64,000 bases of DNA, from the NCBI RefSeq assembly GCF_002288925.2, contig NW_022098069.1, positions 81,435,376 through 81,499,375 of the forward strand. The letters are read 5' to 3'. Position 1 is the first letter of the stretch. The number at the start of each line of letters is the position of its first letter. The notes under the pieces were generated by a model. It was not told the origin of the DNA. It worked only from the letters and a program-made list of their open reading frames with translations, and searched no databases. The DNA is from Delphinapterus leucas (Eukaryota; Chordata; Mammalia; Artiodactyla; Monodontidae). The position numbers and the translations under genes are program-made. Positions 36,190-46,640 of this stretch are shown here, piece by piece.

Positions 36190-37690
36190 AACGCTTTCAC
36201 ACTTTCCCTTCTCTCTTCAAGCCTCTTACACGCCTTCTCTTCCCCCATTCTCAACTCTTGACCTGACCTCATATTTCAATGGAGAATACAAAAACAAATG
36301 ATAGTGTCCTCAGCTTCTCAAATCTTCAACCCACATCTGTACCCATGCCCTCTGCTTCTCTCTTGGTGCAATGTTTGTGGTGGCCCTTCCCCTGTCAGCA
36401 TCAAATCCCTCACTGACATCCTGGATCTCACCTTCTCCTGCCCATTCAAAAATCCTTCTTGGGTAACTCTCTCCTCTGTCTGTTGGATCATCAGCCTCTC
36501 CCTCTATACTGGATCTGTCCTACCAGTGGACAAGCATGCCTCAGCATCTACCATCTTAAAATGATAACTCTCTTTGATCTCTCATCTTTCTCCACCTATC
36601 ACCCACTGCTTATCTCTTCTTCTTGATCAAATTGTCTATGGCGTCAGCCTCTGCAACCCTCCCTCCTATATACTCCCCTTTACCTTCTTCAGCTAAGTGT
36701 TGAAATCTCACTCCACTGTTAAAACCGCTCTTGTCGAAATCACCAGGGACCCCCAGTGTTGCCAAACCAATGGTTTCCTTCTGTCTTCATCCTACTGCTC
36801 TTAAGAGTCCTTACCTGTTCAACTCAGCCGACCACACTTTCCTTCCTAAACCCTTTCTTGGCCTAGATTTCATGGTCACTCATAATTAGTTCTCTTCTTA
36901 CCCCTCAGGCTCAGTGTCCTTGGTTATTCCTATTCCTCTCTTGATTTCTCAGTGTTCATGTGCCCCAAGGGCTCAGTCCTAGGACCTCTTGACTTTTCTT
37001 TCTACATCCCTAGAAATATCATCCAATTTCAGGCAGTGAACATCACCTGTACCCCAAATGAACCCTACATTTGTTTTGTTTCAGTCCTGATCTCCATCTT
37101 GGGTTTCCCACTCCTATAACATAGTGCCTTCTCAGCATATCACCATGATTTCTAGCGAGGAACTGCAGCAATGGTTGGTATATATATCAATATGTATATT
37201 GATATATACTGAATCATATCTGTTACAATTGGAAAAGAGGCCCTTCTTATTAGCAGGTTGCTATGAGAATATCACCTGTTAATTATTTTAACATCACTCG
37301 ACATCTCAAATTTAATATGTCGAAAACCACACTCTTTACTTTCAAAACTGTTTCTCCTTCAGTCTCTGCATCTCAGTGAAGTCACACCACCATAACCCAG
37401 CTGCTCAACCCCTAAAGCCTGCTTATTCCCACGCTTTCTCTTACCCTGCTCTCCCTACTGTCACTCACACATAGTGTGTCACCAAATCCTGTTGACTCTA
37501 CTTCCAAACTCCACTACTGCAACAGCATCTCTCAAATCCTTCTTATTACACTCAAAATCTAAATCTCTTATTGCAACTTAAAATCGCAACATAATTCAGG
37601 TCCTGCTGTCCTTTGAATTCATTCTATCCCTTTCTGTCTTCATACCTGCACTCACTTCCCTCCAGACATAATGACTGCATTTCAAATGTT
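36190..37690 (+). mobile_element. LINE-2 (L2), second long sense copy
   Basis: L2 ORF2 order on the plus strand: 'gtcgaaatcaccagggacccccagtgttgccaaaccaatgg', then the RT block encoding VPQGS-type residues at 36960 (here carrying one extra base that shifts frame), 'aacatcactcgacatctcaaatttaatatgtcg' and 'caccaaatcctgttgactctacttcc'. The 3' end is missing or lost near 37690. Same strand as 33541-35135. Confidence 0.8.
37181..37208. repeat. Perfect 13-bp inverted repeat with 2-bp loop
   Basis: tatatatcaatat (37181-37193) and its exact complement (37196-37208) are separated by gt. It sits inside the second L2 copy and is pure A/T apart from two C/G pairs, so slippage is a likely source. Confidence 0.9.
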
Positions 37691-37859
37691 TCATTTTTCT
37701 TAGAAAAGTTTGAGCAAGTCTGAATTTTCCCCTAAAAGCAACTTATATTTTGTTGTTTTCTTCACTGTTATTATTGTTGCCTAAAACTTAGAGGAATGAT
37801 TGCCTTTGAGGTCTCATAAAATTAGGGCATACCCTGGAGTTGATAAATCCATATGGATT

Positions 37860-38158
37860 TAATCTGAAATGTACCACACCCTTTCACACTGTGGATTCAA
37901 CCCTTTCTTAATTTCAGGAACACTCTCTTAAATTATATCTCTGGATATTTTACTTCTCCATTTCTTTTTTCCTCGTCTTCCGGGTAACAAACTATGCGCA
38001 CCCTGTCTCTCCTTTGGCTTCCATATCAATAACTTTCTCTTTAATTCTTTTTACAATTATTTGTGTTGTCTGTTTTTCAAATATATTCTCTCTGTTGCTG
38101 CTCTATCTTCATTCATATCATTTTTTCTACTTTCCGTAGTCAATACGACCTCATTTTT
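37860..38158 (-). mobile_element. Old LINE-1 ORF1-region fragment, left half
   Basis: Antisense old-L1 style sequence ('tctcttaaattatatctctggatattttacttctccatttc', 'ctttggcttccatatcaataactttctctttaattc', 'ttgctgctctatcttc'). It ends exactly at the TSD of the full-length L1, and sequence of similar style resumes at 43886, so it is probably the left half of an interrupted older element. Confidence 0.5.
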
Positions 38159-38512
38159 AAAAAATAGAACTTTATTGGAGTATAATTGCTTCACAGTGCT
38201 GTGTTAGTTTCTGTTGTACAACGAAGTGAATCAGCCACATGCATACATACATCCCCATATCTCCTCCCTCTTGAGCCTCCCTCCCACCCTCCCTATCCCA
38301 CCCCTCTAGGTGGTCACAAAGCTCCGAGCTGATCTCCCTGTGCTATGCAGCTATCTATTTTACATTTGGTAGTGTGTATATGTCCATGCCAGTCTCTCAC
38401 TTCGTCCCAGCTTACCCTTCCCCCTCCCCGTATCCTCAAGTCCATTCTCTATGTCCACGTCTTTATTCCTGCCCTACAACTAGGTTCTTCAGTACCAGTT
38501 TTTTCTTTTTTT

Positions 38513-41500
38513 TTAGATTCCATATATATGTGTTAGCATACAGTATTTGTTTTTCTCTTTCTGACTTACTTCACTCTGTATGACAGACTCTAGGTCCATC
38601 CACCTCACTACAAATAACTCAATTTCGTTTCTTTTTATGGCTGAGTAATATTCCATTGTATATATGTGCCACATCTTCTTTATCCATTCATCTGTCAGTG
38701 GACATTTAGTTTGGTTCCATGTCCTAGCTATTGTAAATAGAGCTGCAATGAACATTGTGGTACATGACTCTTTTTGAATTATGGTTTTCTCAGGGTATAT
38801 GCCCAGTAGTGGGATTGCTGGGTCATATGGTAGTTCTATTTTTAGTTTTTTAAGGAACCTCCATACTGTTACCCATAGTGGTTGTATCTTACATTCCCAA
38901 CAACAGTGCATGAGGGTTCCTTTTTCACCACACCCTTTCCAGCATTTATTGTTTCTAGATTTTTTGATAATAGCCATTCTGACAGGTGTGTGGTGATACC
39001 TCATTGTAGTTTTGATTTGCATTTCTCTAATAATTAGTGATGTTGAGCATCTTTTCATGTGCCTCTTGGTCATCTGTATGAATTCTTTGGTGACATGTCT
39101 ATTTAGGTCTTCTGCCCATTTTTTAATTTAATTTTTTGTTTTTTTGATATTGAGCTCCATGAGCTGTTCGTATATTTTGGAGACTAATCCTTTGTCTGTT
39201 GTTTCATTTCCAAATATTTTCTCCCATTCTGAGGGTTGTCTTTTCATCTTGTTTATGGTTTCCTTTGCTGTGCAAAAGCTTTGAAGTTTCATTAGGTCCC
39301 ATTTGTTTATTTTTGTTTTTATTTCCATTACTCTAGGAGGTGGGCCAAAAAAGATCTTGCTGTGGTTTATGTCAAAGAGTGTTTTTCCTATGTTTTCCTC
39401 TAAGAGTTTTATAGTCTCTGGCCTTACATTTAGGTCTTAATCCATTTTGAGTTTATTTTTGTGTGTGGTGTTAGGGAGTGTTCTAATTTCATTTTTTACA
39501 TGTAGCTATCCAGTTTTCCCAGCACCACTTATTAAAGAGACTGTTTTTTCTTCATTGTATGTTCTTGCCTCTTTTGTCATAAATTAGGTGACCGTATGTA
39601 CATGGCTTTATCTCTGGGCTTTCTATCCTGTACCATTGATCTATATCTCTGTTTTTGTGCCAGTACCAAACTGTCTTGATTACTGTATCTTTGTGGTGAA
39701 GTTTGAAGTTGGGAAGCCAGATTCCTCCAGCTCCATTTTTCTTTCTCAAGATTACTTTGGCCATTCGAGGTCTCTTGTGTTTCCATACGAATTGTAAAAT
39801 TTTTTGTTCTAATTCTGTGAAGAATGCCATTGGTAGTTTTTTGTTTGTCTGTTTTTTGCGGTACGCGGGCCTCTCACTGCTGCAGCCTCCCCCGCTGCGG
39901 AGTACAGGCTCCAGACGCACAGGCTCAGCAGCCACGGCTCACGGGCCCAGCCGCCCCGCAGCATGCGGGACCCTCCCGGACCGGGGCACGAACCCGCGCC
40001 CCCTGCATCGGCAGGTGGACTCCCAACCACTGTGCCACCAGGGAAGCCCTCCATTGGTAGTTTGATAGGGATTGCATTAAATCTGTAGATTGCTTTGGGT
40101 AGTATAGTCATTTTCACAATTTTGATTTTTCCAATCAAAGAGCATGCTATATTTCTCCATCTATTTATGTCATCTTTGAATTCCTTCATCAGTGTTTTAT
40201 AGTTTGCTGAGTACAAGTCTTTCGCCTCCTTATGTTGGTTTATTTCTAGGTATTTTATTATTTTCGTTGTGATGGTAAATGGGATTGTTTCCTTAATTTC
40301 TGTTTCTGATTTTTCGTTGTTAGTGTATAGGAATGCCAGAGATTTCTGTTCATTAATTTTATATCCTGCAACCTTACCAAATTCACTGATTAGTTCTAGT
40401 AGTTTTCTGGTGGCATCTTTAGGGTTTTCTATGTATAGTATCATGTCATCTGCAAACAGTGACAGTTTTACTTCTTCTTTTCCAATTTGTATTTCTTTTA
40501 TGTCTTTTTCTTCTCTGATTGCTGTGGCTAGGACTTCCAAAACTATGTTGAATAACAGTGGTGAGAGTGGACGTCCTTGTCCTGTTCCTGATCTTAATGG
40601 AAAGGCTTTCAGTTTTTCACCATTGAGTATGATGTTTGTTGTGGGTTTGTCATATATGGCCTTTATTATGTTGAGGTAGGTTCCCTCTATGCTTATTTTC
40701 TGGAGAGTTTTTATCATAAATCTGTGTTGAATTTTGTCGAAAGCTTTTTCTGCATCTATTGAGATGATCATATGGTTTTTATTCCTTAATTTGTTAATAT
40801 GGTGTATCACATTGATTGACTTGCATATATTGAAGAATCCTTGCATCTGTGGGATAAATCCCACTTGATCATGGTGTATGATCTTTTTAATATGTTGCTG
40901 GATTCTATTTATTAGTATTTTGTTCAGGATTTTTGCATCTATGTTCATCAGTGATGTTGTTCTATAATTTCCTTTTCTTGTGATATCTTTTTCTGGGTTT
41001 GGTATCAGGGTGATGGTGGCTTCGTAGAATGAATTGGGGGGTGTTCCTCCCTCTGCAATTTTTGGAAGAGTTTGAGAAGGATTGGTGTTAGCTCTTCTCT
41101 AAACGTTTGATAGAATTCACCTGTGAAGCCTTCTGGTCCTGGACTTTCGTTTGTTGGAAGATTTTTAATCACAGTTTCCATTTCATTACTTGTGATTGGT
41201 CTGTTTATATTTTCTAATTCTTCCTGGTTCAGTCCTGGAAAATTGTACCTTTCCAAGAATTTGTCCCTTTCTTCCTGGTTGTCCATTTTATTGGCATATA
41301 GTTGTTTGTAGTAGTCTCTTATAATCTTTTGTATTTCTCCAGTGTCAGTTTTGATTTCTCCTTTTTCGTTTTTAATTTTATTGACTTATGTCTTCTCCCT
41401 TTTTTTCTTGATGAGTCTGACTGAGGGTTTATCAATTTTGTTTATCTTCTCAAGGAACCAGCTTTTAGTTTTATGGATCTTTGCTATTGTTGTCTTCATT

Positions 41501-42600
41501 TCTATTTCATTTATTTCTGCTCTGATCTTTTTGATTTCTTTCCTTCTACTGACTTTGGGTTGACTTTGGGTTTTCTTTGTTCTTCTTTCTCTAGTTGGTT
41601 TAGGTGTAGGGTTAGATTGTTTATTTGAGATTTTTCTTGTTTCTTGGGGTGAGAATGAATTGCTATAAACTTCCCTCTTAGAACTGCTTTTGCTGCATCC
41701 CATAGGTTTGGGGTCATTGTGTTTTCATTGTCATTTGTTTCTAAGTATTTTTTAAATTTATTCTTTGATTTCTGCAGCGATCTCTTGGTTATTTAGTAGC
41801 ACACTGTTTAACCTCCATGTATTTGTAGTTTTTACAATTTTTTTCCTGTAATTGATTTCCAATCTCATAGCATTGTGGTCAGAAAATGTGCTTGATACGA
41901 TTTCAATTTTCTTAAATTTTCCAAGGCTTGATTTGTAACCCAAGATGTGATCTATCCTGGAGAATATTCCATGTACACTTGTGAAGAAAGTGTATTCTGC
42001 CACTTTCGGATGGAATGTTCTATAAATATCAATTAAATCTATCTGGTCTATTGTGTCATTTAAACTTGTGTTTCCTTATTTATTTTCTGTTTGGATTAGC
42101 TGTCCATTGGTATAAGTGAGGTGTTAAAGTTCCCCACTATTATTGTGTTACTGCTGATTTCCCCTTTCATGTTTGTTGGCATTTGCCTTATGTATTAAGG
42201 TGCTCCTATGTTGGGTGCATAAACATTTATAACTGTTATATCCTCTTCTTGGATTGATCCCTTGATCATTATGTAGTGCCCTTCCTTATCTCTTGTAACA
42301 GTCTTTATTTTAAAGTCAATTTTATCTGATACGAGTATTGCTACTCCAGCTTTCTTCTGGTTTGCATTTGCATGGAATATCTTTTTCCATCCCTTCACTT
42401 TCAATCTGTATGTATCCCTAGGTCTGAAATGGGTCTCTTATAGACAGCATATATATGGGTCTTGTTTTTGTATCCATTCAGCCATTCTGTGTCTTTTGGT
42501 TGGAGCATTTAATCCATTTACATTCAAGGTTACTATTGATATGTATATTCCTATTACCATTTTCTTAATTGTTTTGGGTTTGTTTTTGTGGGTCTTTTTC
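38513..42600 (-). pseudogene. L1 ORF2 (endonuclease/reverse transcriptase) remnant
   Basis: ORF2p nicks target DNA and reverse-transcribes L1 RNA. Endonuclease pieces survive at minus-strand 42404-42195 (KKAGVAILVSDK) and 42003-41758 (SDHNAM, the catalytic His region). The RT domain survives at 41286-41005 and in the longest frame 40948-39809, with catalytic FADD at residues 165-168 (about 40456-40445). The C-terminal Cys-rich segment ([18 protein letters not shown]) is at 39073-38513. Frameshifts and stops separate these pieces, and a SINE at 39840-40050 interrupts the coding region. Confidence 0.92.
39840..40050 (-). mobile_element. CHR-type SINE nested in L1 ORF2
   Basis: The T-rich tail (39840-39857) leads into 'gcggtacgcgggcctctcac' and the reversed CHR body, ending 'gccaccagggaagccc'. 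A TSD ccattggtagttt is at 39827-39839 and 40051-40063. It differs from the other young copies at several CpG sites ('ctgctgcagcctcccccgctgcgg'). It must postdate the L1 insertion. Confidence 0.97.
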
Positions 42601-42639
42601 TTCTCTTGTGCTTCCCTAGAGAATGCTAGGGAAGTTTCT

Positions 42640-43480
42640 GTAGCATTTGTTGTAAAGCTGGTTTGCTGGTGCTGAATTTTCTTAGCTTTTGCTTTTCTGA
42701 AAAGCTTTTGATTTCTCCGTCAAATCTGAATGAGATCCTTGCTGGGTAGAGTAATCTTGATTGTAGGTTTTTCTCTTTCATCACATTAAGTATATCCGGC
42801 CATTCCCTTCTGGCCTGCAGAGTTTCTGCTGAAAAATCAGCTGATAACCTTACAGGGATTCCTTTGTATGTTATTGATATTTCCCTTGCTGCTTTTAATA
42901 TTTTTTTCTTTGAATTTAATTTTTGTTAGTTTGATTAATATGTGTCTTGGTGTGTTTCTCCTAGGGTTTATCCTGTATGGGACTCTCTGTGCTTTATGGA
43001 CTTGGGTGACTATTTCCTTTCCCAGGTTAGGGAAGTTTCCGACTATAGTCTCTTCAAATATTTTCTAAGACCCCTTCTTTTTCTCTTCTTCTTCTGGGAC
43101 CCCTATAATTGAAACGTTGGTTTGTTTAGTGTTGACCCAGAGGTCTCTGAGATTGTCTCCAATTCTTTTCATTCTTTTTTCTTTATTTTGTTCCTCAGCA
43201 GTTATTTCCACCATTTTGTCTTCCAGCTCACTTATTCGTTCTTCTGCCTAAATTATTCTGTTATTGATTCCTTCTAGCGTATTTTTCATTTCAGTTATTG
43301 TGTTGTTCATCTCTGTTTGTTCTTCTAGATCTTTGTTAAATATTTCTTGTATTTTCTTAACCATGCCTCCATTCTATTTCCAAGATTCTCGATCATCTAT
43401 ACTATCATTACGCTGAATTGTTTTTCAGGTAGCTTGCCTACTTCCTCTTCGTTTATTTAGTCTTGTAGGTTTTTACCTTG
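42640..43480 (-). pseudogene. L1 ORF1 remnant of the full-length L1
   Basis: This is similar over its whole length to the ORF1 region at 290-1215 (for example shared 'aaagcttttgatttctcc', 'gtgtgtttctcctagggtttatcctg' and 'cattttgtcttccagctcacttattcgttcttctgcc'). Stops and frameshifts break the minus-strand frame; no piece reaches 70 codons. Confidence 0.75.
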
Positions 43481-43885
43481 CTCCTTCATCTGTGACATAT
43501 ATTTTTGCCATCTCATTCCCCTCCCCTTTTTTTTTATGAGTGGGATTGTGTTCCTGTCTTACTGGTTGGCCTGAGGCTTCCAACACTGGAGTTTGTAGGC
43601 TTTTGGGTAGAGCCGGGTCTTGGTGCTGAGATGAGGTCCTCTGGGAGACCTCACTCTGATGAATATTCCCTCGGGTCCAAGGTTCTCTGTTAGTCAAGTG
43701 GTTCAGACTTGGAGCTCTCATCACAGGAGCTTCAGCCCAAGCCCAGTTCGTTTGGGTGTTCTCCCCATCTCCTTGGGCATTGGGGTCCCCCACCAGCATC
43801 TGGCAGGCACCCTAGTTGTGGGGAGATGTGAACTCTGTGTCTTCCCACACCGCCATCTTCACTCTGCCCCATCGACCTCATTTTT

Positions 43886-44480
43886 TTGATAATTTAATTT
43901 TTTTCCTTCTCTTACTTGAGTACCACCAACTAATTTTTCATCACCTTGTTGTCTTATTTCATCCTTAAGCCCTGTGTCTCCGCCATAAGTTCCTGATTCA
44001 TAGAGGCTGTGAGTATTATCCAGTTCCTTGAACTCATAGACAACTGTATGGCATGGTTTCTTCTGATCTGCAACAACATTATTCTGCTTTGAACTCTTCA
44101 TCTTCCTTTTGTTTATAATGTGTCTTCCTTCCTTCCTTCCCTCTCACTTCCCTTCCTCCTCACATCCCTGCCTCTCTGTGTGTGGTTTGTTATTTAACCA
44201 TCTTTAGTTCTCAAAGACCTGGGATGGCCAGTATCTTCTGCAGTGGCCCCTCTTCTGAGCCACACTCACAATCAGCTGGTTGCAAGGAAGGCAGCCCTTC
44301 ATGTTTCCTTTCACAGCCCCTTTCCCTGATATTCTGTGGCTCAGGCAACTTTTCAGTACCTCCCACAGCCAGTACACTACCCCCACTTTATTTCAGACAG
44401 GGGGCTGTGGGATTAGCTCATAAAATCTGGACGTTCATCACATAGCACATGCTCTGCCAGCTTGGTCTTTACTCACCCCA
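43886..44480 (-). mobile_element. Probable right half of the older interrupted L1
   Basis: T/C-rich sequence with no clear family landmark beyond style continuity with 37860-38158 across the full-length L1. A TTCC-rich microsatellite lies at 44123-44160. The part beyond about 44170 is GC-richer and may belong to the next block instead. Confidence 0.35.
44123..44160 (+). repeat. (CTTC)n-type pyrimidine microsatellite
   Basis: CTTC tetramers followed by imperfect C/T repeats. Confidence 0.85.
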
Positions 44481-44497
44481 TCAGGCATCCTCTCTTG

Positions 44498-44730
44498 GAT
44501 CTACCTTCCCCATGTCACCTCCTGGATGCACATCCCATGTGTTCTGTCAGATCCACACTTCCCACGTCTCATGTCGTATCTTAGATCAGCTGGTCTAATG
44601 TTGTCTGTCAGATCCTCATGTCCCATGTCATATCCTGGATCAGTTGGTATGATGTCATCTGTCAGATCCCCATGTCCCAAGTAGTCCCCAGGATCTGCAT
44701 GTCTGATGTCCTCCTGTAGTGAGTGGTCTT
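44498..44730 (+). repeat. Minisatellite with 54-bp unit
   Basis: Units begin with gat: 44498-44524 (partial), 44525-44583 (59 bp), 44584-44637 (54 bp), 44638-44691 (54 bp) and a partial from 44692. The two central units share the frame 'gatcag.tggt.t.atgt..tctgtcagatcc.catgtccca'. As 54 is a multiple of three, the antisense frame (44755-44501) shows 18-residue repeats (DPGYDMGHEDLTDNIRP-type). I see no evidence that this is translated. Confidence 0.9.
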
Positions 44731-45730
44731 TGCCTATAGCCCATAAGGGTGGCACTTTGTCCTATGATCCAGCAGGTAACTGTGTTTCCATCCAAAAACA
44801 CTAGACAGGGATTGGGATGAGAGGAGTTCATACACAGCAGGGACCTCCCGTGCTCAGAGACGTGTAGTCCAAAGATGCTTTAAGATCTGTGGGGTCCTGA
44901 CAAATCCATTTTTTATAGCAAAGACTTTTCCCTGTAAAATGTAAGCTCTATGCAACCTCCTGCTAAGACCTGCTTGAGATGCTCCACTGTGACTGTGTTG
45001 GACACCTCCTTCCTTACAGGATGTGACTTTGGTCAGGTCTCTGGCCTCTGGTCTCACCTAGAGTGGACATAGTTTTGCCCTGACTCCCTCAGGAAGCCGT
45101 CCTGCTGTGTGGACCATAGTTGGTGGTGGGGATGAATGAATTAAGGCAATGTAAGATGCTGGAACAAACACCTGTGTGTATGATGGTCAATAGGAAATCA
45201 GTTATGTACAGCTCATATAAAGTCCAAAATATGAACTGCTGATTGAAGGTTTGTCCCTTCCAAAAGTGACTCAGGTATCCAGGTCATTTCCATCTTGTGG
45301 CACCATCAGTTCCAATATTTGGCCTCCAAGGTCCAAGGTCAAGCTAGTGGAAGGTCAAGGCACAGTGGGAGGTTCATGAGCAGTTTTATGGGTGAGCTCT
45401 GCAGGACAGGTATCTCTTCTGCTCACCTTTCCTGACCGCGATTCCATCACTTGGACTCACATAACACCTGAGACCTGGGGTGGTTGGGCTGGCTGTAGGT
45501 CCTGAAAGTCCAGGATGCATGTTTGGCTGCAGCAGGCAGTCCCTACCCCCAGGTTTCCATGAGAATGATATGGATCAGGTGCAGTGCTGTGTGCAGGGTG
45601 AGCTTCTGTTGTGCCATAATGATTGGTCTGGGCTGTACTAAATGGAGTTGCAGGGTCCCTGTTCTTTGTGCTTACACAGGGCTTAGGGACACCTGCTCAT
45701 CCAAGCACCATTACTCTGGAATTACTCTTA
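44731..45730. other. Unassigned 1-kb block of higher GC, possibly ERV/LTR-derived
   Basis: Bounded by the minisatellite and a polypurine tract, this has balanced base composition and short internal repeats (for example 'ccaaggtccaaggtcaagctagtggaaggtcaagg', 45328-45360). It is unlike the AT-rich surroundings. There is no long frame and no RT or protease motif. LTR-derived sequence is my best guess; a lineage-specific repeat or unique sequence is equally possible. Confidence 0.3.
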
Positions 45731-45732
45731 GG

Positions 45733-45880
45733 TAAAGGAATGCAAAGCAAAGGAAAAGAAAGGGAAAGGAGGAGAAGAGAAAAGAGAAAGGAAAGGAAGG
45801 AAGAAAGGAAGGAAAAAGGAAAGAAAAGACAAGAGGGAAATGAAGGGAGGGAGGGAGGAGAGGGAAGAAAGAGAATCTGA
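45733..45880 (+). repeat. Polypurine tract (GGAAA/AAGG-type)
   Basis: About 145 bp, almost entirely A and G on the plus strand, with GGAA, GAAA and GGGA words. Frames here (Lys/Arg/Glu-rich on plus, Phe/Ser/Leu/Pro on minus) are low-complexity artefacts. Confidence 0.95.
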
Positions 45881-46183
45881 TATATTTGAATGTTTGGAGG
45901 GGAGATTTATACTTTTGAAGAAGACTGGAGAATAATTTGATTATAGAGAACCAAAAAAAAAAATGAGGCAAGTATTAACCTAAGGGAAATCAATAGGTTG
46001 CAAAATAATACATAAATAAAAAGGAAATATAATCATAATAAACCATTTGACATAGCTGAGCATAAAGTATATTATGATAATTTGTGAAATCATAGGCAAA
46101 CACTGACTATTGATTGAAAGAAAAATTATTCCATCTCCATCTGGGAAAAGGAGAGGTATTTAGTTGTAGTGGGGGAAGGGGGT

Positions 46184-46640
46184 ATGATAAAGATGCTCTC
46201 CTTGACCAAACTTCAGACAGGCTCCTTGAGTCCTCTTTTACACGAGGCCTCCTGCTTGACCCACATCTTCAGCCGGCCTAGCCCAATTCTAGCAAGAGTC
46301 CTGTTAAGTCAGTTTATCAAGAATTCCTCCCACCCTTGATAGCTGATCAAATTCCTCATCCCCACTCTTGACATCCAGTCACCCTGGCATGACTCAGCAA
46401 AAATCCTATTAAGTCAGTTTAGCAAGCATCTCCCTACCCTTGATGTTTCCTCTTAGTAATTTTCCATCCACTGACTCCCTCACTCTGCTCCTTGGCAACA
46501 AATCCCCAGATGTCTTTGCTGTGTTCAGAGTTCAGCCTGATCTCTCTGCCCTATTGTGAGACGCTTGACACCTGTTGCAATAGTCCTGAATAAAGTCTTC
46601 TTTATTGTGTTAATAAGTATCAAAATATGTTTTTCAACAG
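46184..46640 (+). mobile_element. Probable solo LTR (ERV-derived)
   Basis: It starts tgataaag and ends ttttcaaca, the TG...CA ends of an LTR, with near-matching 4-bp flanks (ggta / ggtg). Near the 3' end lies a polyadenylation signal within 'gaataaagtcttctttattg' (46590-46609), a typical R-region layout. A motif of about 45 bp is imperfectly repeated inside (46294-46340 and 46400-46446, both with 'attaagtcagttta.caag'). No viral genes flank it. Confidence 0.65.

Larger units (their letters stand above)
38159..43872 (-). mobile_element. Full-length LINE-1 with 13-bp TSD, nested SINE inside
   Basis: The target-site duplication cgacctcattttt lies at 38146-38158 and 43873-43885. Between them, on the minus strand, are a GC-richer 5' UTR (43872 to about 43480), ORF1 remnant, ORF2 remnant and a 3' UTR with polyadenylation signal (antisense ctttattgg near 38170) and A-tail at 38159. 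Minus the 211-bp SINE and its duplicated 13 bp, the element is about 5.5 kb, a normal full-length L1. Both ORFs are broken, so it is not autonomous now. Confidence 0.95.

Noticed and set aside
45623..45971. Lys/Arg/Glu-rich (plus) and Phe/Ser/Pro-rich (minus) frames
   Set aside because: They are translations of a polypurine tract.
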